NCBI GenBank assembly: GCA_022009675.1
Contig: CP091718.1
Span: 248,001 to 312,000, forward strand
Source: Oscillospiraceae bacterium
GTDB lineage: Bacteria > Bacillota > Clostridia > Oscillospirales > CAG-272
Direction of reading: 5' to 3'
Length of the DNA: 64,000 nt
The translations under genes and the position numbers were made by a program. Position 1 is the first letter of the stretch. Each line of letters starts with the position of its first letter. The notes beneath the pieces are model-generated. The model saw nothing but the letters and a program-made list of their open reading frames with translations, was not told the DNA's origin and searched no databases. Of the stretch, positions 21,353-30,909 are shown piece by piece.

Positions 21353-22985
21353 TTATTTGGTCAGTTTGTAAACCGTGGTTGTCTGCACATCATTGACTGT
21401 GGTTTTCACGGCCAGCCAATTGTTTTTTTGCCCGATGAAACGAAACGGGCAGAGGTGCCGTTGGGGTAGGTGCCCAGCAGCTCGCCGCGGTAGTTGTACA
21501 GGTACACATTGTCGGTATCGCGGGTCAGAATGAGACTGTCCGCGGTACTCAATATCTCCCCCTGCTTATCTTGGTCACACGGGAGGGGCACGGTCTGCCC
21601 GCCGTCAAACACATACAGGAAGTACTCCTGCGTTTCAGAATCCTGCAGGACGGCATACATGGCTGCACAAGCCGTCACGCGCAACTTGCCGCCCTCCAGG
21701 ACAACATCTCCGGATTCATCGTAAATGTCAAAATAATCAGAAAAGCGATCCCAACCTATCCTGAACTGATAGGTACCACTGACTTCAACAGCCGACTTGA
21801 GCAACTTACCGGATTTGTTGTACAGCTGGAATATATAGTTGCCTCCTGCCCACAGCTGCACCATCCAAAAGTCTTTGCCCAGCGGGTATGGCACCCCAAC
21901 AGGCGGCACGTTGGACAGCTTTTCCACGGGGTGAACTGTACCATCATTGTCCATGACTGCCCAAACCATTTGGCTGTCAATCCGCCCGTTGCCGTCAAGG
22001 GGCGTGTACGCAACGATGTTATCCACCTTATCCGACAGGTCTGCCCTTTTGGTTTCATAGGACCGCCGGCTCTGGTAGTTATAGTACCGCCGGCTTTTGG
22101 CAATTAACCAAAAACACCGTCAAACGAAATCGATCGTACCTCTCCCGTCTTAACTGACAGAATCAGCGTGCACAGGCGGATCAGCTTTCCGTTCTGTTCA
22201 AAATCGTACTCATCCTCGGTTATACGGGTGTTGTCCGTTTTACCCACTTCAAGCTGATATTGGATCAGCACGTCGCCGTTGTTGAGCATTCTGCAAAAGC
22301 CGGATTCCTCCACCGCATCGGACGGGAACTGGTACTGTGCGACCGGGTTCATACCAAGATCGTATACCGTCAGCATCCGCCCGTCGGTCGTCTTCAACTC
22401 CATCATATATCCGTCGGACGGCCGTTCCGCATAATCAAGCACCGGGGGGGCCGCGAAAGCACGTGCAAGGGGAATGCCGGAGTCTTTTACCTTACCGTTT
22501 TTGATGCGGTACACCGAGGATTTTGCGTACAGGAGATCTCTGTCCAAAACAGAGGCGCCCTCGGCACGGAACTGTTGCTTTCCCGCAGCATCATACAGTG
22601 TCAAAACCGAGTCGCCGCCATCCTGCGGCGTCTGGACACTGTACAGATCTCCGTCCAACAGGTGAACCATTCGCCGCTCATGGTACGCTTCCGATTCGTA
22701 CAGTTTCTTCCCGCTTGCGAGATTGCAGACGATTTCCTTGAGGAGGGAGCTGTCCTCATTCCGGGTAATGAACAGTGCGAGGTTTCCGTACACCTCCTCC
22801 AACGTGCCCTTCTCACGGAAAACTTCGGTCGCGGTATTCAGCGTAACAGGCTTTCCGGGACGTGCGTCGTCGACATACAGTTTGTCAAGCGGAAGTGTCG
22901 CGCCTCCGCAGGCGGTCAGCAGTCCCAGGCATAGCGCGAGCAGGCAGACAAGACTGCCGACGCGCAGGTACTTCGTGTGTTTCAT
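21353..22985 (-). CDS. Lipoprotein of unknown function with WD40/PQQ-like repeat character, two frameshifts
   Basis: The repaired protein is 544 residues. The start at 22985 follows an SD and begins a lipoprotein signal ending L-L-T-A-C. The rest is a series of beta-strand-rich units with recurring hydrophobic-x-Y/L-Y-D/N-x-x-G-K turns (Y-D-A-A-G-K, Y-N-K-S-G-K, Y-D-E-S-G-D, Y-N-Y-R-G-E), suggesting a beta-propeller. No enzyme motif is visible. One missing T near 22095 and one missing A near 21425 split it into three readings; restoring both gives a stop at 21353-21355, just before the terminator. It is alone in its transcript, with its own promoter. Confidence 0.65.
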
Positions 22986-23068
22986 ACGTACAGTGGCTCT
23001 CCTTCCCAAAGTCGGATTTTTTCTGTGCCGCCGGGAGCATCGCAAGCCTATCCGGCAACATCAACTAC

Positions 23069-23097
23069 ATTGTAGCATATATATGCCGGTTTGTCAA
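23069..23097 (-). promoter_or_regulatory. Promoter of the beta-propeller-like lipoprotein
   Basis: Minus-strand TTGACA (23092-23097), 17-bp spacer, TACAAT (23069-23074). Confidence 0.75.
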
Positions 23098-23234
23098 TAG
23101 TTTTTAACAAATTGCAGCTGCCATACAAAATTTTGAGACCATACGGCACCGCCGCTTCCCCGCCTCCCCGTTTAAGAATCGCAGGTTTGCGGAATAATTA
23201 TCCCGGAGTTTCCAATCTGTTTTCATTTTTCCTG

Positions 23235-23263
23235 TTTACAAATCGTCGGGGATGTGCTATAAT
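23235..23263 (+). promoter_or_regulatory. Promoter of cinA
   Basis: TTTACA (23235-23240), 17-bp spacer, TATAAT (23258-23263) with an extended TG (23255-23256). Confidence 0.8.
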
Positions 23264-23294
23264 AGCGATTCGATATACGGAGGGGGAATGCGTA

Positions 23295-24618
23295 GTGTAC
23301 GGAGACAGGCATCCGGGGAAGATCCGCACAGCCGAGATCCTGTGTGTGGGAACCGAGCTGTTGCTGGGGGATATTGTGAACACCGATGCCGCTTTTTTTC
23401 TGTCCCGCCGTCTGGCTGAGCTTGGCATTGCCGTATACCGCCAGAGCGTGGTCGGGGACAGTCCGGAACGGTTGCGCATGGCACTGATCGAAGCGTTCGC
23501 AGGTCACGGGGCGCGCCAGCCGATCTGGTCATCCTGTCCGGCGGGCTGGGTCCCACCTGTGACGACCTGACCTGCCGGACGGTCGCCGCGTTCTTCGGAC
23601 TGCCGCTGGAGTTGCATGAGCCGTCGCTCCAGCGCATCGAGGCGTACTTTGCCGCCCGCGGCAAGTCCATGACAGCCAACAACCGCAAGCAGGCATTGCT
23701 CCCGCGCGGCGCGACCGTATTCCCCAACGATTGGGGAACCGCCCCCGGCATGGCATTCGGAGACGCCAACCGGACGGTCATACTGCTACCGGGACCGCCC
23801 TGCGAACTGGAGCCGATGTTTGACGCCTGTGCCGCGCCGTTCCTTGCCGCCCGCGCCGAAGGCATTCTCGTCAGCCGCAATCTGCACATCATGGGCATGG
23901 GCGAAGCCGAGGTGGAGCAGGTGCTCCGTCCGCTGATGGAGTCGTCCGTCAACCCGACGCTCGCCCCCTACGGTCAGGCGGGGGAGGTGCGCCTGCGCCT
24001 CACGGCGCGTGCCGCCGACAGAGCGGAAGCCTCTGCTCTGTGCGACGGTCTGGAGAAGGCGATCCGAGCTCGTCTGTCGGCGCCTGCATTTACGGCACCT
24101 ACATACCGGACGTGGAAACCGGACTTGTCCGCGTCCTGCGGGAGCGCGGCTTGACTGTTTCCTGCGCGGAATCCTGCACGGGCGGCATGATCGGGGAGCG
24201 CATCACAGCTGTCCCCGGCGCATCCGCCGTGTTCGCCGGCGGGTGTATCACCTACACCAATCAGGTCAAGCAGAACCTTCTTGGCGTTGATCCTGCCGTC
24301 ATTGCCGCGCACACGGAGGTATCCGCGGAGGTTGCCGCCGCCATGGCGTGCGGCGTGCGGGCGCGGCTGGATACGGACATTGCACTGTCCGCCACCGGCT
24401 ACGCCGGTCCCGGCGGCGGCACGGCAGAAAATCCGGTCGGAACCGTGTATATCGGGCTGGCAACGCGCACCGGCGTACAAACCTTCCGCCTGTCGTGGAC
24501 GGCAAACAAAACGCGCGGCTTTATCCGGGAGGCTTCGGCTTCCTTTGCCCTGCGTGAGGCGCTCCGCGCGGCACTGCAGTTGACGCCCGCATCACAGTCG
24601 GGCGACAGAAAAAACTGA
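23295..24618 (+). CDS. cinA: CinA: MoCF-like domain plus NMN amidohydrolase (PncC) domain, frameshifts
   Basis: The repaired product is 440 residues. I choose a GTG start at 23295, behind a strong SD (GGAGGGGG); no in-frame ATG fits. The N-terminal MoCF_biosynth-like domain shows G-T-E-L-L-L-G and, after repair, S-G-G-L-G-P-T. A central KH-like region follows. The C-terminal CinA domain has C-A-E-S-C-T-G-G and G-Y-A-G-P-G-G-G, the catalytic region of NMN deamidase. The protein recycles NMN and ADP-ribose derivatives; in competent bacteria it is linked to RecA. Breaks: two extra bases around 23505-23520 (G- and C-run) and one missing G near 24077. Confidence 0.88.
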
Positions 24619-24670
24619 TAGCGAAAGCAATACACAAACCGCCCCGTGCGGGCGGCAGGAGGTTAAAATT

Positions 24671-25782
24671 ATGCAGAAATTCAGAAAAATCGGTATCCTG
24701 TCCTCCGGCGGCGACGCGCCGGGTATGAATGCCGCCATCCGTGCCGTCACCCGACGGGCACTGAGTCAGGGATAGAGGTCGTGGGAATCCTGGGCGGCTA
24801 CGCCGGTCTTTTGGGCGCCGCCGATGAGAGCGATCCCGACGTCATCCGCGAGAAGCACCTGCGCCCGCTGGACGCGCACAGCGTCTCCAACATCGTGACG
24901 CGCGGCGGCACCATCCTGTACTCCAGCCGTTGCCCGGAGTTCAAGACCGAGGCGGGCATGGCGAAGGCACTCCGCGTCTGCCACGAGCAGAGCATTGACG
25001 CCATCATCGCCATCGGCGGCGACGGAACCTTCCGGGGCGCGACCGACCTGACCAACCACGGCATTCCCTCCATCGGTATCCCCAGAACCATCGACAACGA
25101 TATTACAGCCACCGAGCTGACCATCGGCTTTGACACGGCGCTGAACACCTGCCTGCGCATGATTGATGACCTGCGCGACACGGCGGAATCCCACGCCCGC
25201 TGTATCATTACCGAGATCATGGGCAACGGCTGCGGACTGCTGGCGCTGTACACCGGCATTGCCTCCGGGGCGATTTCCATTGCTATCCCCGAGATTCCCT
25301 TTGACCTCGACTATGCCTGCCAGAAGATCGCCAACGCCCGCGCCGTCGGCAAGCGGGGCATGATCGCCATTTGCAGCGAAAAGCTGCCCGAGCTCGACGG
25401 GGTTCCCTTCACCGACAGCTATGCCGCCGAAATCCAGCAGAGAACTGACGTATGCACCCGCATCAACAGGCTGGGGCACATCATCCGGGGCGGAAATCCC
25501 ACGCTGCGTGACCGCATGACCGCATCGCAGATGGGCGTGGAGGCTGTCAACAGCCTGCTGGAGGGGCGCTCCAACGTGGTCATGTGCGTCAACGAAAGCC
25601 GCATCTCCGCCGTTGATATCAACTTTGCTCTGGCGCTGGACAGGATGTACAAGGGCAAGCTGAAGGATGGGGATCTGGAAGGCTTCACCTCCTATCAGAT
25701 CGCGCAGATGAAGGCACGCTGCGAGTTCCGCCGCGCCAAGATCGCACGCCTCTACCAGATGTCCTACGACATCTGTATGTGA
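24671..25782 (+). CDS. 6-phosphofructokinase family protein, one frameshift
   Basis: The repaired protein is 370 residues, longer than the classical 320. An SD (AGGAGG) precedes the ATG. Motifs: S-G-G-D-A-P-G-M-N (13-20), G-G-D-G-T (117-121) and P-R-T-I-D-N-D (138-144), with the catalytic Asp at about 142. At the site that separates donors it has Gly119, as in ATP enzymes. The position that is Gly in ATP-PFK and Lys in PPi-PFK is Arg139. The usual M-G-R is M-G-N. Phosphorylation of fructose-6-phosphate is likely; the donor (ATP or PPi) is uncertain. One missing G at about 24767 creates a false stop after 34 codons. Confidence 0.85.
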
Positions 25783-25806
25783 CAGCCGCCCTCCCGGACG
25801 GCAACC

Positions 25807-25851
25807 AAGGTCGGTTTGACGGCAATCTTCCGTTGCCGTCAAACCGACCTT
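25807..25851 (+). terminator. Strong intrinsic terminator after phosphofructokinase
   Basis: A 19-bp perfect stem (25807-25825 / 25833-25851) with a 7-nt loop, followed by TTGCTTTTC. Confidence 0.9.
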
Positions 25852-25894
25852 TTGCTTTTCTGCCGTCCCATCACACAAAATTTACATTTAAGAC

Positions 25895-25923
25895 TTGCTT
25901 TTGACGTGAAAATGTGGTAGGAT
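25895..25923 (+). promoter_or_regulatory. Promoter and structured leader of the solute-binding lipoprotein
   Basis: TTGCTT (25895-25900), 17-bp spacer, TG-g-TAGGAT. The predicted 5' leader is about 105 nt and contains a hairpin (CCGGCAC 25949-25955 with GTGCCGG 25967-25973). I recognise no riboswitch. Confidence 0.45.
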
Positions 25924-26037
25924 TGTGTACACTGAGTCAGCGATGCATCCGGCACGCTGACGCAGGGTGCCGGCGGATTCCGCATACGGGATCCGGCAGG
26001 TGCCCTGTACAATAAACAGCTTTCAGGAGGTACACGA

Positions 26038-27531
26038 ATGCAATGTAAGAGAATTCTGTGCGCCCTGCTGGCGTCCCTGATGATCCTGCCGCTCGCCGCT
26101 TGCGGCAACACGGAAGAGGACACCGGCACGTCGACAAGCACGACCAACGCCGCTACCGATGCGGAAACCGGTGAAGAGACAAAGGCAACGCTCGATCTGC
26201 CCGAGAAGCGGTTCGACGACTTTGAACTGACTTTCATCACCCGCGACGAGGCAGAGTGGTCCACCGTGGAAATTATCCCGGACACGACTTCCGATTTCGT
26301 CAACATAGCCGAAGCCGTGACCGAGCGGAATGAGATCCTCAAGTCGCAGTACGGCGTCACGCTCAAGGAGCTCAAGACCAATCCCTCGGAATACCCGACC
26401 AAGGTGAACAAGGAAACCATGAGCCCCTCGGGAGATTTCCAGGCAATCATCTCCCGGATGGATACCGCCGCAGGTCTGGTTCAGCAGGGTTCCCTGATTG
26501 ATCTGTCCGCCGAGGAATGCACGCAGTACATCAACTTCAACAAGCCGTGGTGGGACGGCAAGATGGTAAAGGACCTTACCATTGACGGCAAGGTGTACTT
26601 CGCCACCGGCGATATCCTCACCAGCGACAACGACGGCACCTTCGCCCTGCTGTTCAACAAGAAGATTGCCACCGAGGTCAAGATGCCCGACCTGTACAAG
26701 ATGGTCGACAACGGCACCTGGACGATGGATCAGATGTACACGTTTGAGGGACTCGCTATCAACGACAAGGACGGTGACGGCAAGCTCTCCTATGACACCG
26801 ATGTCTGCGGCTTCGCCTACACCGGCGACTCTCCATTCTGCATCGCGTATGCCGGCGGTCTGCAGATTATCCGGCTGGAGGATGGCGAGCTTGTTTACAA
26901 CCTCGATGTCACCCGTGGCTCGAATGTTGCCGACAAGGCAGTCCGCCTGTTCGCAAAGGATCTGACCGTGGATATGAACGCCCCCGGCACCAACGTCGTG
27001 GAGATCGGTCAGAAGTGCTTCGGCGAGAACCATGCCCTGTTCTTCGGCGAGTGCATGCAGTGTGTCAGCCGGATGCGTAACTACGATGTGGATTTCGGCA
27101 TCCTGCCCTTCCCCAAGTACGACGAGGAGCAGACCAACTACTACAGCATGATGCACCTGGTCGGCGGCGTCGTCTCGGTTCCCCGGTCTGTGCAGGGCGA
27201 GGCACGCGAGCGCGTGGCTTACCTGCTGGAAGCCATTTCCTACCACTCCGTGAGCACGCTGACTCACCTCTACTATGAGCTGAACCTCAAGACCAAGAAC
27301 GCCAAGGATGCCGAGTCCGGTCCTATGATCGACCTGATCCTTGCCAACCGCGTGTATGATGTGGCGTACACGTACCAGCTGGGCGGCGTTGTGGCTAACG
27401 TTGCCAGCGCCATGCTCCCCGACTCGAAGAGGAGTGTCGCCGTTGTGGGAAAGACTGCCGAGTCGTCCATCAACAGAGGACTGAAAAACCTCCGCAAGAG
27501 CATTGCGAAGGCGGAAAAGAAGTCTGCCTGA
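26038..27531 (+). CDS. Extracellular solute-binding lipoprotein (sugar ABC type), orphan
   Basis: 497 residues, intact. A strong SD (AGGAGGT) precedes the ATG, and the signal peptide ends in lipobox L-A-A-C. After a Thr-rich linker the mature domain resembles family 1-type extracellular solute-binding proteins of Clostridia: N-terminal lobe up to about 150, W-W-D-G-K and D-G-K-V-Y-F-A-T-G-D motifs, then a large helical lobe with D-K-D-G-D-G, a possible Ca-binding loop. No permease or ATPase gene is next to it. It must either use components encoded elsewhere or act as a sensor. It is closed by an intrinsic terminator. Confidence 0.75.
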   Translation: MQCKRILCALLASLMILPLAACGNTEEDTGTSTSTTNAATDAETGEETKATLDLPEKRFDDFELTFITRDEAEWSTVEIIPDTTSDFVNIAEAVTERNEILKSQYGVTLKELKTNPSEYPTKVNKETMSPSGDFQAIISRMDTAAGLVQQGSLIDLSAEECTQYINFNKPWWDGKMVKDLTIDGKVYFATGDILTSDNDGTFALLFNKKIATEVKMPDLYKMVDNGTWTMDQMYTFEGLAINDKDGDGKLSYDTDVCGFAYTGDSPFCIAYAGGLQIIRLEDGELVYNLDVTRGSNVADKAVRLFAKDLTVDMNAPGTNVVEIGQKCFGENHALFFGECMQCVSRMRNYDVDFGILPFPKYDEEQTNYYSMMHLVGGVVSVPRSVQGEARERVAYLLEAISYHSVSTLTHLYYELNLKTKNAKDAESGPMIDLILANRVYDVAYTYQLGGVVANVASAMLPDSKRSVAVVGKTAESSINRGLKNLRKSIAKAEKKSA

Positions 27532-27549
27532 TACCATTCCACAACATCC

Positions 27550-27577
27550 GGGGGACTGCCGCGTGCGGCAGTCCCCC
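27550..27577 (+). terminator. Intrinsic terminator after the solute-binding protein gene
   Basis: A 13-bp perfect stem (27550-27562 / 27565-27577) followed by CCTTTTT. Confidence 0.88.
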
Positions 27578-27605
27578 CTTTTTGCGTTACGCGAAGCACG
27601 CAAGG

Positions 27606-27645
27606 AGAGCCCCCCGTTCCGCTTTCCGGCGGAACGGGGGGCTCT
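27606..27645. terminator. Second strong hairpin between convergent genes
   Basis: A 17-bp perfect stem (27606-27622 / 27629-27645) with a 6-nt loop. It lies 28 bp after the first terminator, probably to stop the leftward GGGtGRT transcript, though its U-tract is weak. Confidence 0.6.
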
Positions 27646-27700
27646 TAAGGAACCGCTGATTTATGATGCGGCAGTTCCTGTATATCCGGAGTATCCGGGC

Positions 27701-28714
27701 TTACTTCTTGAGCGCTTCCTCAACAGCCACGGCAACGGCGACCGTTGCGCCGACCATGGGGTTGTTGCCCATACCGATCAGTCCCATCATCTCCACGTGT
27801 GCGGGGACGGAGGAGGAACCGGCGAACTGGGCGTCGGAATGCATTCTGCCCATGGTATCGGTCATACCGTAGGAGGAAGGACCGGCTGCCATGTTATCCG
27901 GGTGCAGGGTGCGGCCTGTGCCGCCGCCGGATGCGACAGAGAAGTACTTGACACCGTTCTCGATGCACCACTTCTTGTAGGTGCCTGCAACGGGGTGCTG
28001 GAACCGGGTCGGGTTGGTGGAGTTACCCGTGATGGACACGCCGACATTCTCCAGCCGCATGATGGACACGCCCTCCGGCACGTTGTCTGCGCCGTAGCAC
28101 CGGACAGCCGCACGGGGTCCGTTGGAGTACGCATGCTCGCCCACGACACTGACCGTCTCGGTATACGGATCAAACACGGTCTTGACGTAGGTAAAGCCGT
28201 TGATACGGGAGATAATCATGGCGGCGTCCTTGCCGAGACCGTTCAGGATCACGCGCAGGGGCTTGACACGAACCTTGTTGGCATTCAGCGCGATCTTGAT
28301 AGCGCCCTCTGCGGCGGCAAAGGACTCGTGACCGGCGAGGAAGCAGAAGCACTCTGTCTCCTCGGACAGCAGCATCTTGCCGAGGTTTCCGTGTCCCAGA
28401 CCGACCTTGCGGTTCTCTGCGACCGAACCGGGCACGCAGAACGACTGCAGACCGATACCGATGTTGGCGGCGGCGGTAGCAGCGGACTTGTCACCGGTTT
28501 TCTCCGCCTGCTTCAGTGCAATGGCGGCACCGACGGTGTACGCCCACTTGGCGTTCTCAAAGCAGATGGGCTGAGTCTCGGTCACAATGGTGTAGGGATC
28601 GACGCCCTTGGCATCGCAGATAGACTTGCATTCTTCGATGGAGGAGATACCGTATTCCTTCAGAACGCCGAGGATCTTCGCCTCGCGTCTCTCAATTCCT
28701 TCAAACTGTACCAT
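27701..28714 (-). CDS. GGGtGRT family protein (function unknown)
   Basis: 337 residues, intact, with SD AAGGAGG. It carries the family-defining S-G-G-G-T-G-R-T (about 275-282), an internal G-L-G-H-G-N-L-G-K-M-L-L segment and F-L-A-G-H-E-S-F-A-A-A-E-G. There are no membrane helices or signal peptide, so it is cytoplasmic. The family is conserved in Clostridia and characteristically next to a NifU-like scaffold protein, as here, where it is the second gene of a two-gene operon (18-bp gap). The function is unknown; the pairing suggests an Fe-S or metal/sulfur-related enzyme. Cys residues are few and scattered, with no classical cluster motif. Confidence 0.85.
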   Translation of the reverse strand: MVQFEGIERREAKILGVLKEYGISSIEECKSICDAKGVDPYTIVTETQPICFENAKWAYTVGAAIALKQAEKTGDKSAATAAANIGIGLQSFCVPGSVAENRKVGLGHGNLGKMLLSEETECFCFLAGHESFAAAEGAIKIALNANKVRVKPLRVILNGLGKDAAMIISRINGFTYVKTVFDPYTETVSVVGEHAYSNGPRAAVRCYGADNVPEGVSIMRLENVGVSITGNSTNPTRFQHPVAGTYKKWCIENGVKYFSVASGGGTGRTLHPDNMAAGPSSYGMTDTMGRMHSDAQFAGSSSVPAHVEMMGLIGMGNNPMVGATVAVAVAVEEALKK

Positions 28715-28732
28715 TCTGATATATCCTCCTTC

Positions 28733-29464
28733 TCATTCCTTGCGGGGATCGATGTACTTCACGGCACCGTCCTCCGGGTTGAAGCGGCCGTAGTGACCCA
28801 TTGCCTTTTTGTAGGCTTCGTTCGGCTCCATGCCCTTCTTGATGAAGTCGGTCATTTTGCCCAGCGACACGAACTCATAGCCGATGACCTGATCGTCCTC
28901 ATCCAGTGCCATGCGGGTGCAGTAGCCCTCGGTCATCTCCAGGTAGCGGACGCCCTTCTCGCGGGTTCCGTACATGGTTCCGACCATCGAGCGTGCGCCC
29001 TTGCCGAGATCCTCCATGCCGGCGCCGATCACCAGACCGCCCTCGGAGAAGGCAGACTGTGTGCGGCCGTAGACGATCTGCAGGAACAGCTCGCGCATTG
29101 CGGTGTTGATGGCATCGCACACCAGGTCGGTGTTCAGCGCCTCCAGGATGGTCTTGCCGGGCAGGATCTCGGCTGCCATTGCGGCAGAGTGGGTCATGCC
29201 GGAGCAACCGATGGTCTCAATCAGCGCCTCCTCAATGACACCGTTCTTGACGTTCAGCGACAGCTTGCAGGCTCCCTGCTGGGGCGCGCACCAGCCCACA
29301 CCGTGGGTATATCCGGAAATATCCGTAATCTGCCGCGCCTGAATCCACTTGCCCTCTTCGGGCAGCGGAGCAGGTCCATGATTGGGTCCCTGTGCCACGG
29401 TGCACATATGCTGAACTTCCTGGCTCATGGCATATGCGCAGGGCTTCGTGTTCTCATTGCTCAT
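28733..29464 (-). CDS. NifU-like iron-sulfur cluster scaffold protein (GGGtGRT partner)
   Basis: 243 residues, intact, with SD GGAGGAG. The NifU N-terminal-like fold is recognisable by E-T-I-G-C-S-G-M-T-H-S-A-A-M-A (a conserved Cys as in the IscU/NifU ligand position) and C-D-A-I-N-T-A-M-R-E-L-F. An extra Cys-containing N-terminal stretch and a C-terminal extension of about 80 residues go beyond IscU size. It is the first gene of the operon with the GGGtGRT protein. No nifS/iscS or suf genes are nearby, so it may serve a dedicated target rather than general Fe-S assembly. Confidence 0.82.
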   Translation of the reverse strand: MSNENTKPCAYAMSQEVQHMCTVAQGPNHGPAPLPEEGKWIQARQITDISGYTHGVGWCAPQQGACKLSLNVKNGVIEEALIETIGCSGMTHSAAMAAEILPGKTILEALNTDLVCDAINTAMRELFLQIVYGRTQSAFSEGGLVIGAGMEDLGKGARSMVGTMYGTREKGVRYLEMTEGYCTRMALDEDDQVIGYEFVSLGKMTDFIKKGMEPNEAYKKAMGHYGRFNPEDGAVKYIDPRKE

Positions 29465-29482
29465 GTTTATTATCTCCTCCAG

Positions 29483-29511
29483 TTAATAGTGTACGGAAAA
29501 ACTTACGGCAA
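29483..29511 (-). promoter_or_regulatory. Promoter of the NifU-like/GGGtGRT operon
   Basis: Minus-strand TTGCCG (29506-29511), 17-bp spacer, TATTAA (29483-29488). Confidence 0.5.
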
Positions 29512-29536
29512 TACCGCGCCATGCACGGCTAAAGCC

Positions 29537-29559
29537 CCGGCGGTGCATTATACCGCCGG
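29537..29559 (-). terminator. Hairpin after the SGNH esterase gene
   Basis: CCGGCGGT (29537-29544) pairs with ACCGCCGG (29552-29559) around a 7-nt loop. It lies between the esterase stop and the NifU-like operon promoter; the U-tract is poor. Confidence 0.4.
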
Positions 29560-29614
29560 CAAGGTGCGGTGCTGCCTTACGGGAAAACGGTAAGGGGAAA
29601 GCCGGATGCAGAGG

Positions 29615-30250
29615 TCAGTCGCGTTCTCCGTCCGCCTCGCACGCCTCGATCAGCGGGGCGACGGCGCGCAGGTACGCCTCCCCGATCAGCATCGCGCCGT
29701 CCGGGGTGGGATGGATCCCGTCTGCCGCGTATTCGGCAGGATTCTCCAAGTGCGCCTCCCGCAGGATATCGTCCATCGGCAGGTATGCATCGGCATATGT
29801 CTCCGCCAGCCGCGCAAAAATCGCCTGCTTGCGCTTCAGCTCCTGCCTCATTTCGTCCGTGCCCCCGAACAGGAGCACCGGCTGGATGAGCAGGATGCGG
29901 GCGTGTGTGCGCTCACGGAGCGCCGTCAGGATCAGCCGCAGGTTTGCCTCAAACTCGGCATCGGTGGTCTCGATGTAGGTGAACGAATAGTGGTGCCAGA
30001 CGTCGTTGATGCCGATCATGACCGACACGATATCCGGCTGGACATCAACAAAATCACTCTCCAGGCGGCTGACCAGATCAGCGGTACGGTTTCCGCTGAT
30101 GCCGAGATTGACAAATTCAAACCCGGTATCCGGATAGCTGTCCTGAATCATAGCCGACGCATACCGCGGGTACCCTTCCCCCATATCGTGGGGGTTAGAT
30201 CGGTCCCGTCCGGCGTCGGTCACGCTGTCACCCTGAAACAGAATCTTCAT
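29615..30250 (-). CDS. SGNH/GDSL-family hydrolase (esterase)
   Basis: 211 residues, intact. The four SGNH blocks are present in order: G-D-S (catalytic Ser9), G-I-S-G-N-R (Gly50/Asn54), G-I-N-D (Asn82) and D-G-I-H-P-T (Asp177/His180). There is no signal peptide, so it should act in the cytoplasm. Members deacylate polysaccharides, acyl-CoA, phospholipids or xylo-oligosaccharides; the substrate is not predictable. It follows the pduL gene in the same direction, about 80 bp downstream. Confidence 0.88.
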   Translation of the reverse strand: MKILFQGDSVTDAGRDRSNPHDMGEGYPRYASAMIQDSYPDTGFEFVNLGISGNRTADLVSRLESDFVDVQPDIVSVMIGINDVWHHYSFTYIETTDAEFEANLRLILTALRERTHARILLIQPVLLFGGTDEMRQELKRKQAIFARLAETYADAYLPMDDILREAHLENPAEYAADGIHPTPDGAMLIGEAYLRAVAPLIEACEADGERD

Positions 30251-30332
30251 GGCGCTTGCCTGTTCCCTTCCCTTTCTCTCTGTGCTTTTTTGTTCTTGCG
30301 GTTTTTACGTCTTTCTGTCGGTCTGCTTGTCC

Positions 30333-30909
30333 TTACGGAACCAGCTCGCCGTACACCGTGCCGAAAGCGGCGGCGGCGTTGCATTCATCGGTGTCGATGT
30401 GCATGGCGAGAGCGTAGTTCGGGCTGACGCGGACGACCACATCGTCAAAGATGGTGGTGCGGGCAGACCGGATCAGAACTTTGACAATCTGTCCGTTGGT
30501 CACGTTGAACGCCTCGGCATCTGCGGGGGTCATATGGATGTGGCGCTTGGCGATGATAACGCCCTCCGCAATATCCAGCTCACCGGCGGGGCCGACCAGC
30601 CGCAGTCCGGGGGTGCCGGCGACATCGCCGCTCTCACGGACGGGGACATCCTTCAGTCCCAGCGCGCGTGCATCGGTGAAGGACAGCTCAACCTGATTCT
30701 TCGACCGGGTGGGACCCAGCACGCTGACTGCCATCTCCCCCTTGGGACCGACCAGACGGATCTTCTCGTTGGCGGAGGCAAACTGCCCGGGCTGACTGAG
30801 CATCTTTTTGACGGTCAATGTCGCGCCCTCGCCGTACAGAACCCGGACGGCTTCGTCGGTCAGATGGATGTGGCGTGCCGACGTCTCGACAAGAAATTTG
30901 TTTTTCCAT
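30333..30909 (-). CDS. pduL: Phosphate acyltransferase PduL type, one frameshift at the start
   Basis: 191 residues after repair. The family zinc ligands are in E-T-S-A-R-H-I-H-L (near residue 12) and A-K-R-H-I-H-M-T-P; D-T-D-E-C-N-A lies near the C-terminus. PduL converts acyl-CoA plus phosphate to acyl-phosphate. No microcompartment shell genes are nearby and no encapsulation peptide precedes the first domain, so it probably acts in the cytosol as the acetate-pathway phosphotransacetylase. The start at 30909 needs removal of one extra G directly after the ATG (ATGG to ATG), giving M-K-N-K-F-L-V. Confidence 0.85.

Larger units (their letters stand above)
22986..23294. other. Divergent promoter region between the lipoprotein and cinA
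   Basis: 309 bp containing the leftward lipoprotein promoter (23069-23097) and the rightward cinA promoter (23235-23263). I see no ORF or RNA gene between them. Confidence 0.55.

Noticed and set aside
26038..27531. Complete sugar ABC transporter operon
   Set aside because: Only the binding lipoprotein is present; the gene is bounded by its own promoter and terminator.
30333..30909. Bacterial microcompartment locus
   Set aside because: PduL alone is not sufficient; no shell proteins, diol dehydratase or encapsulation peptide are present.
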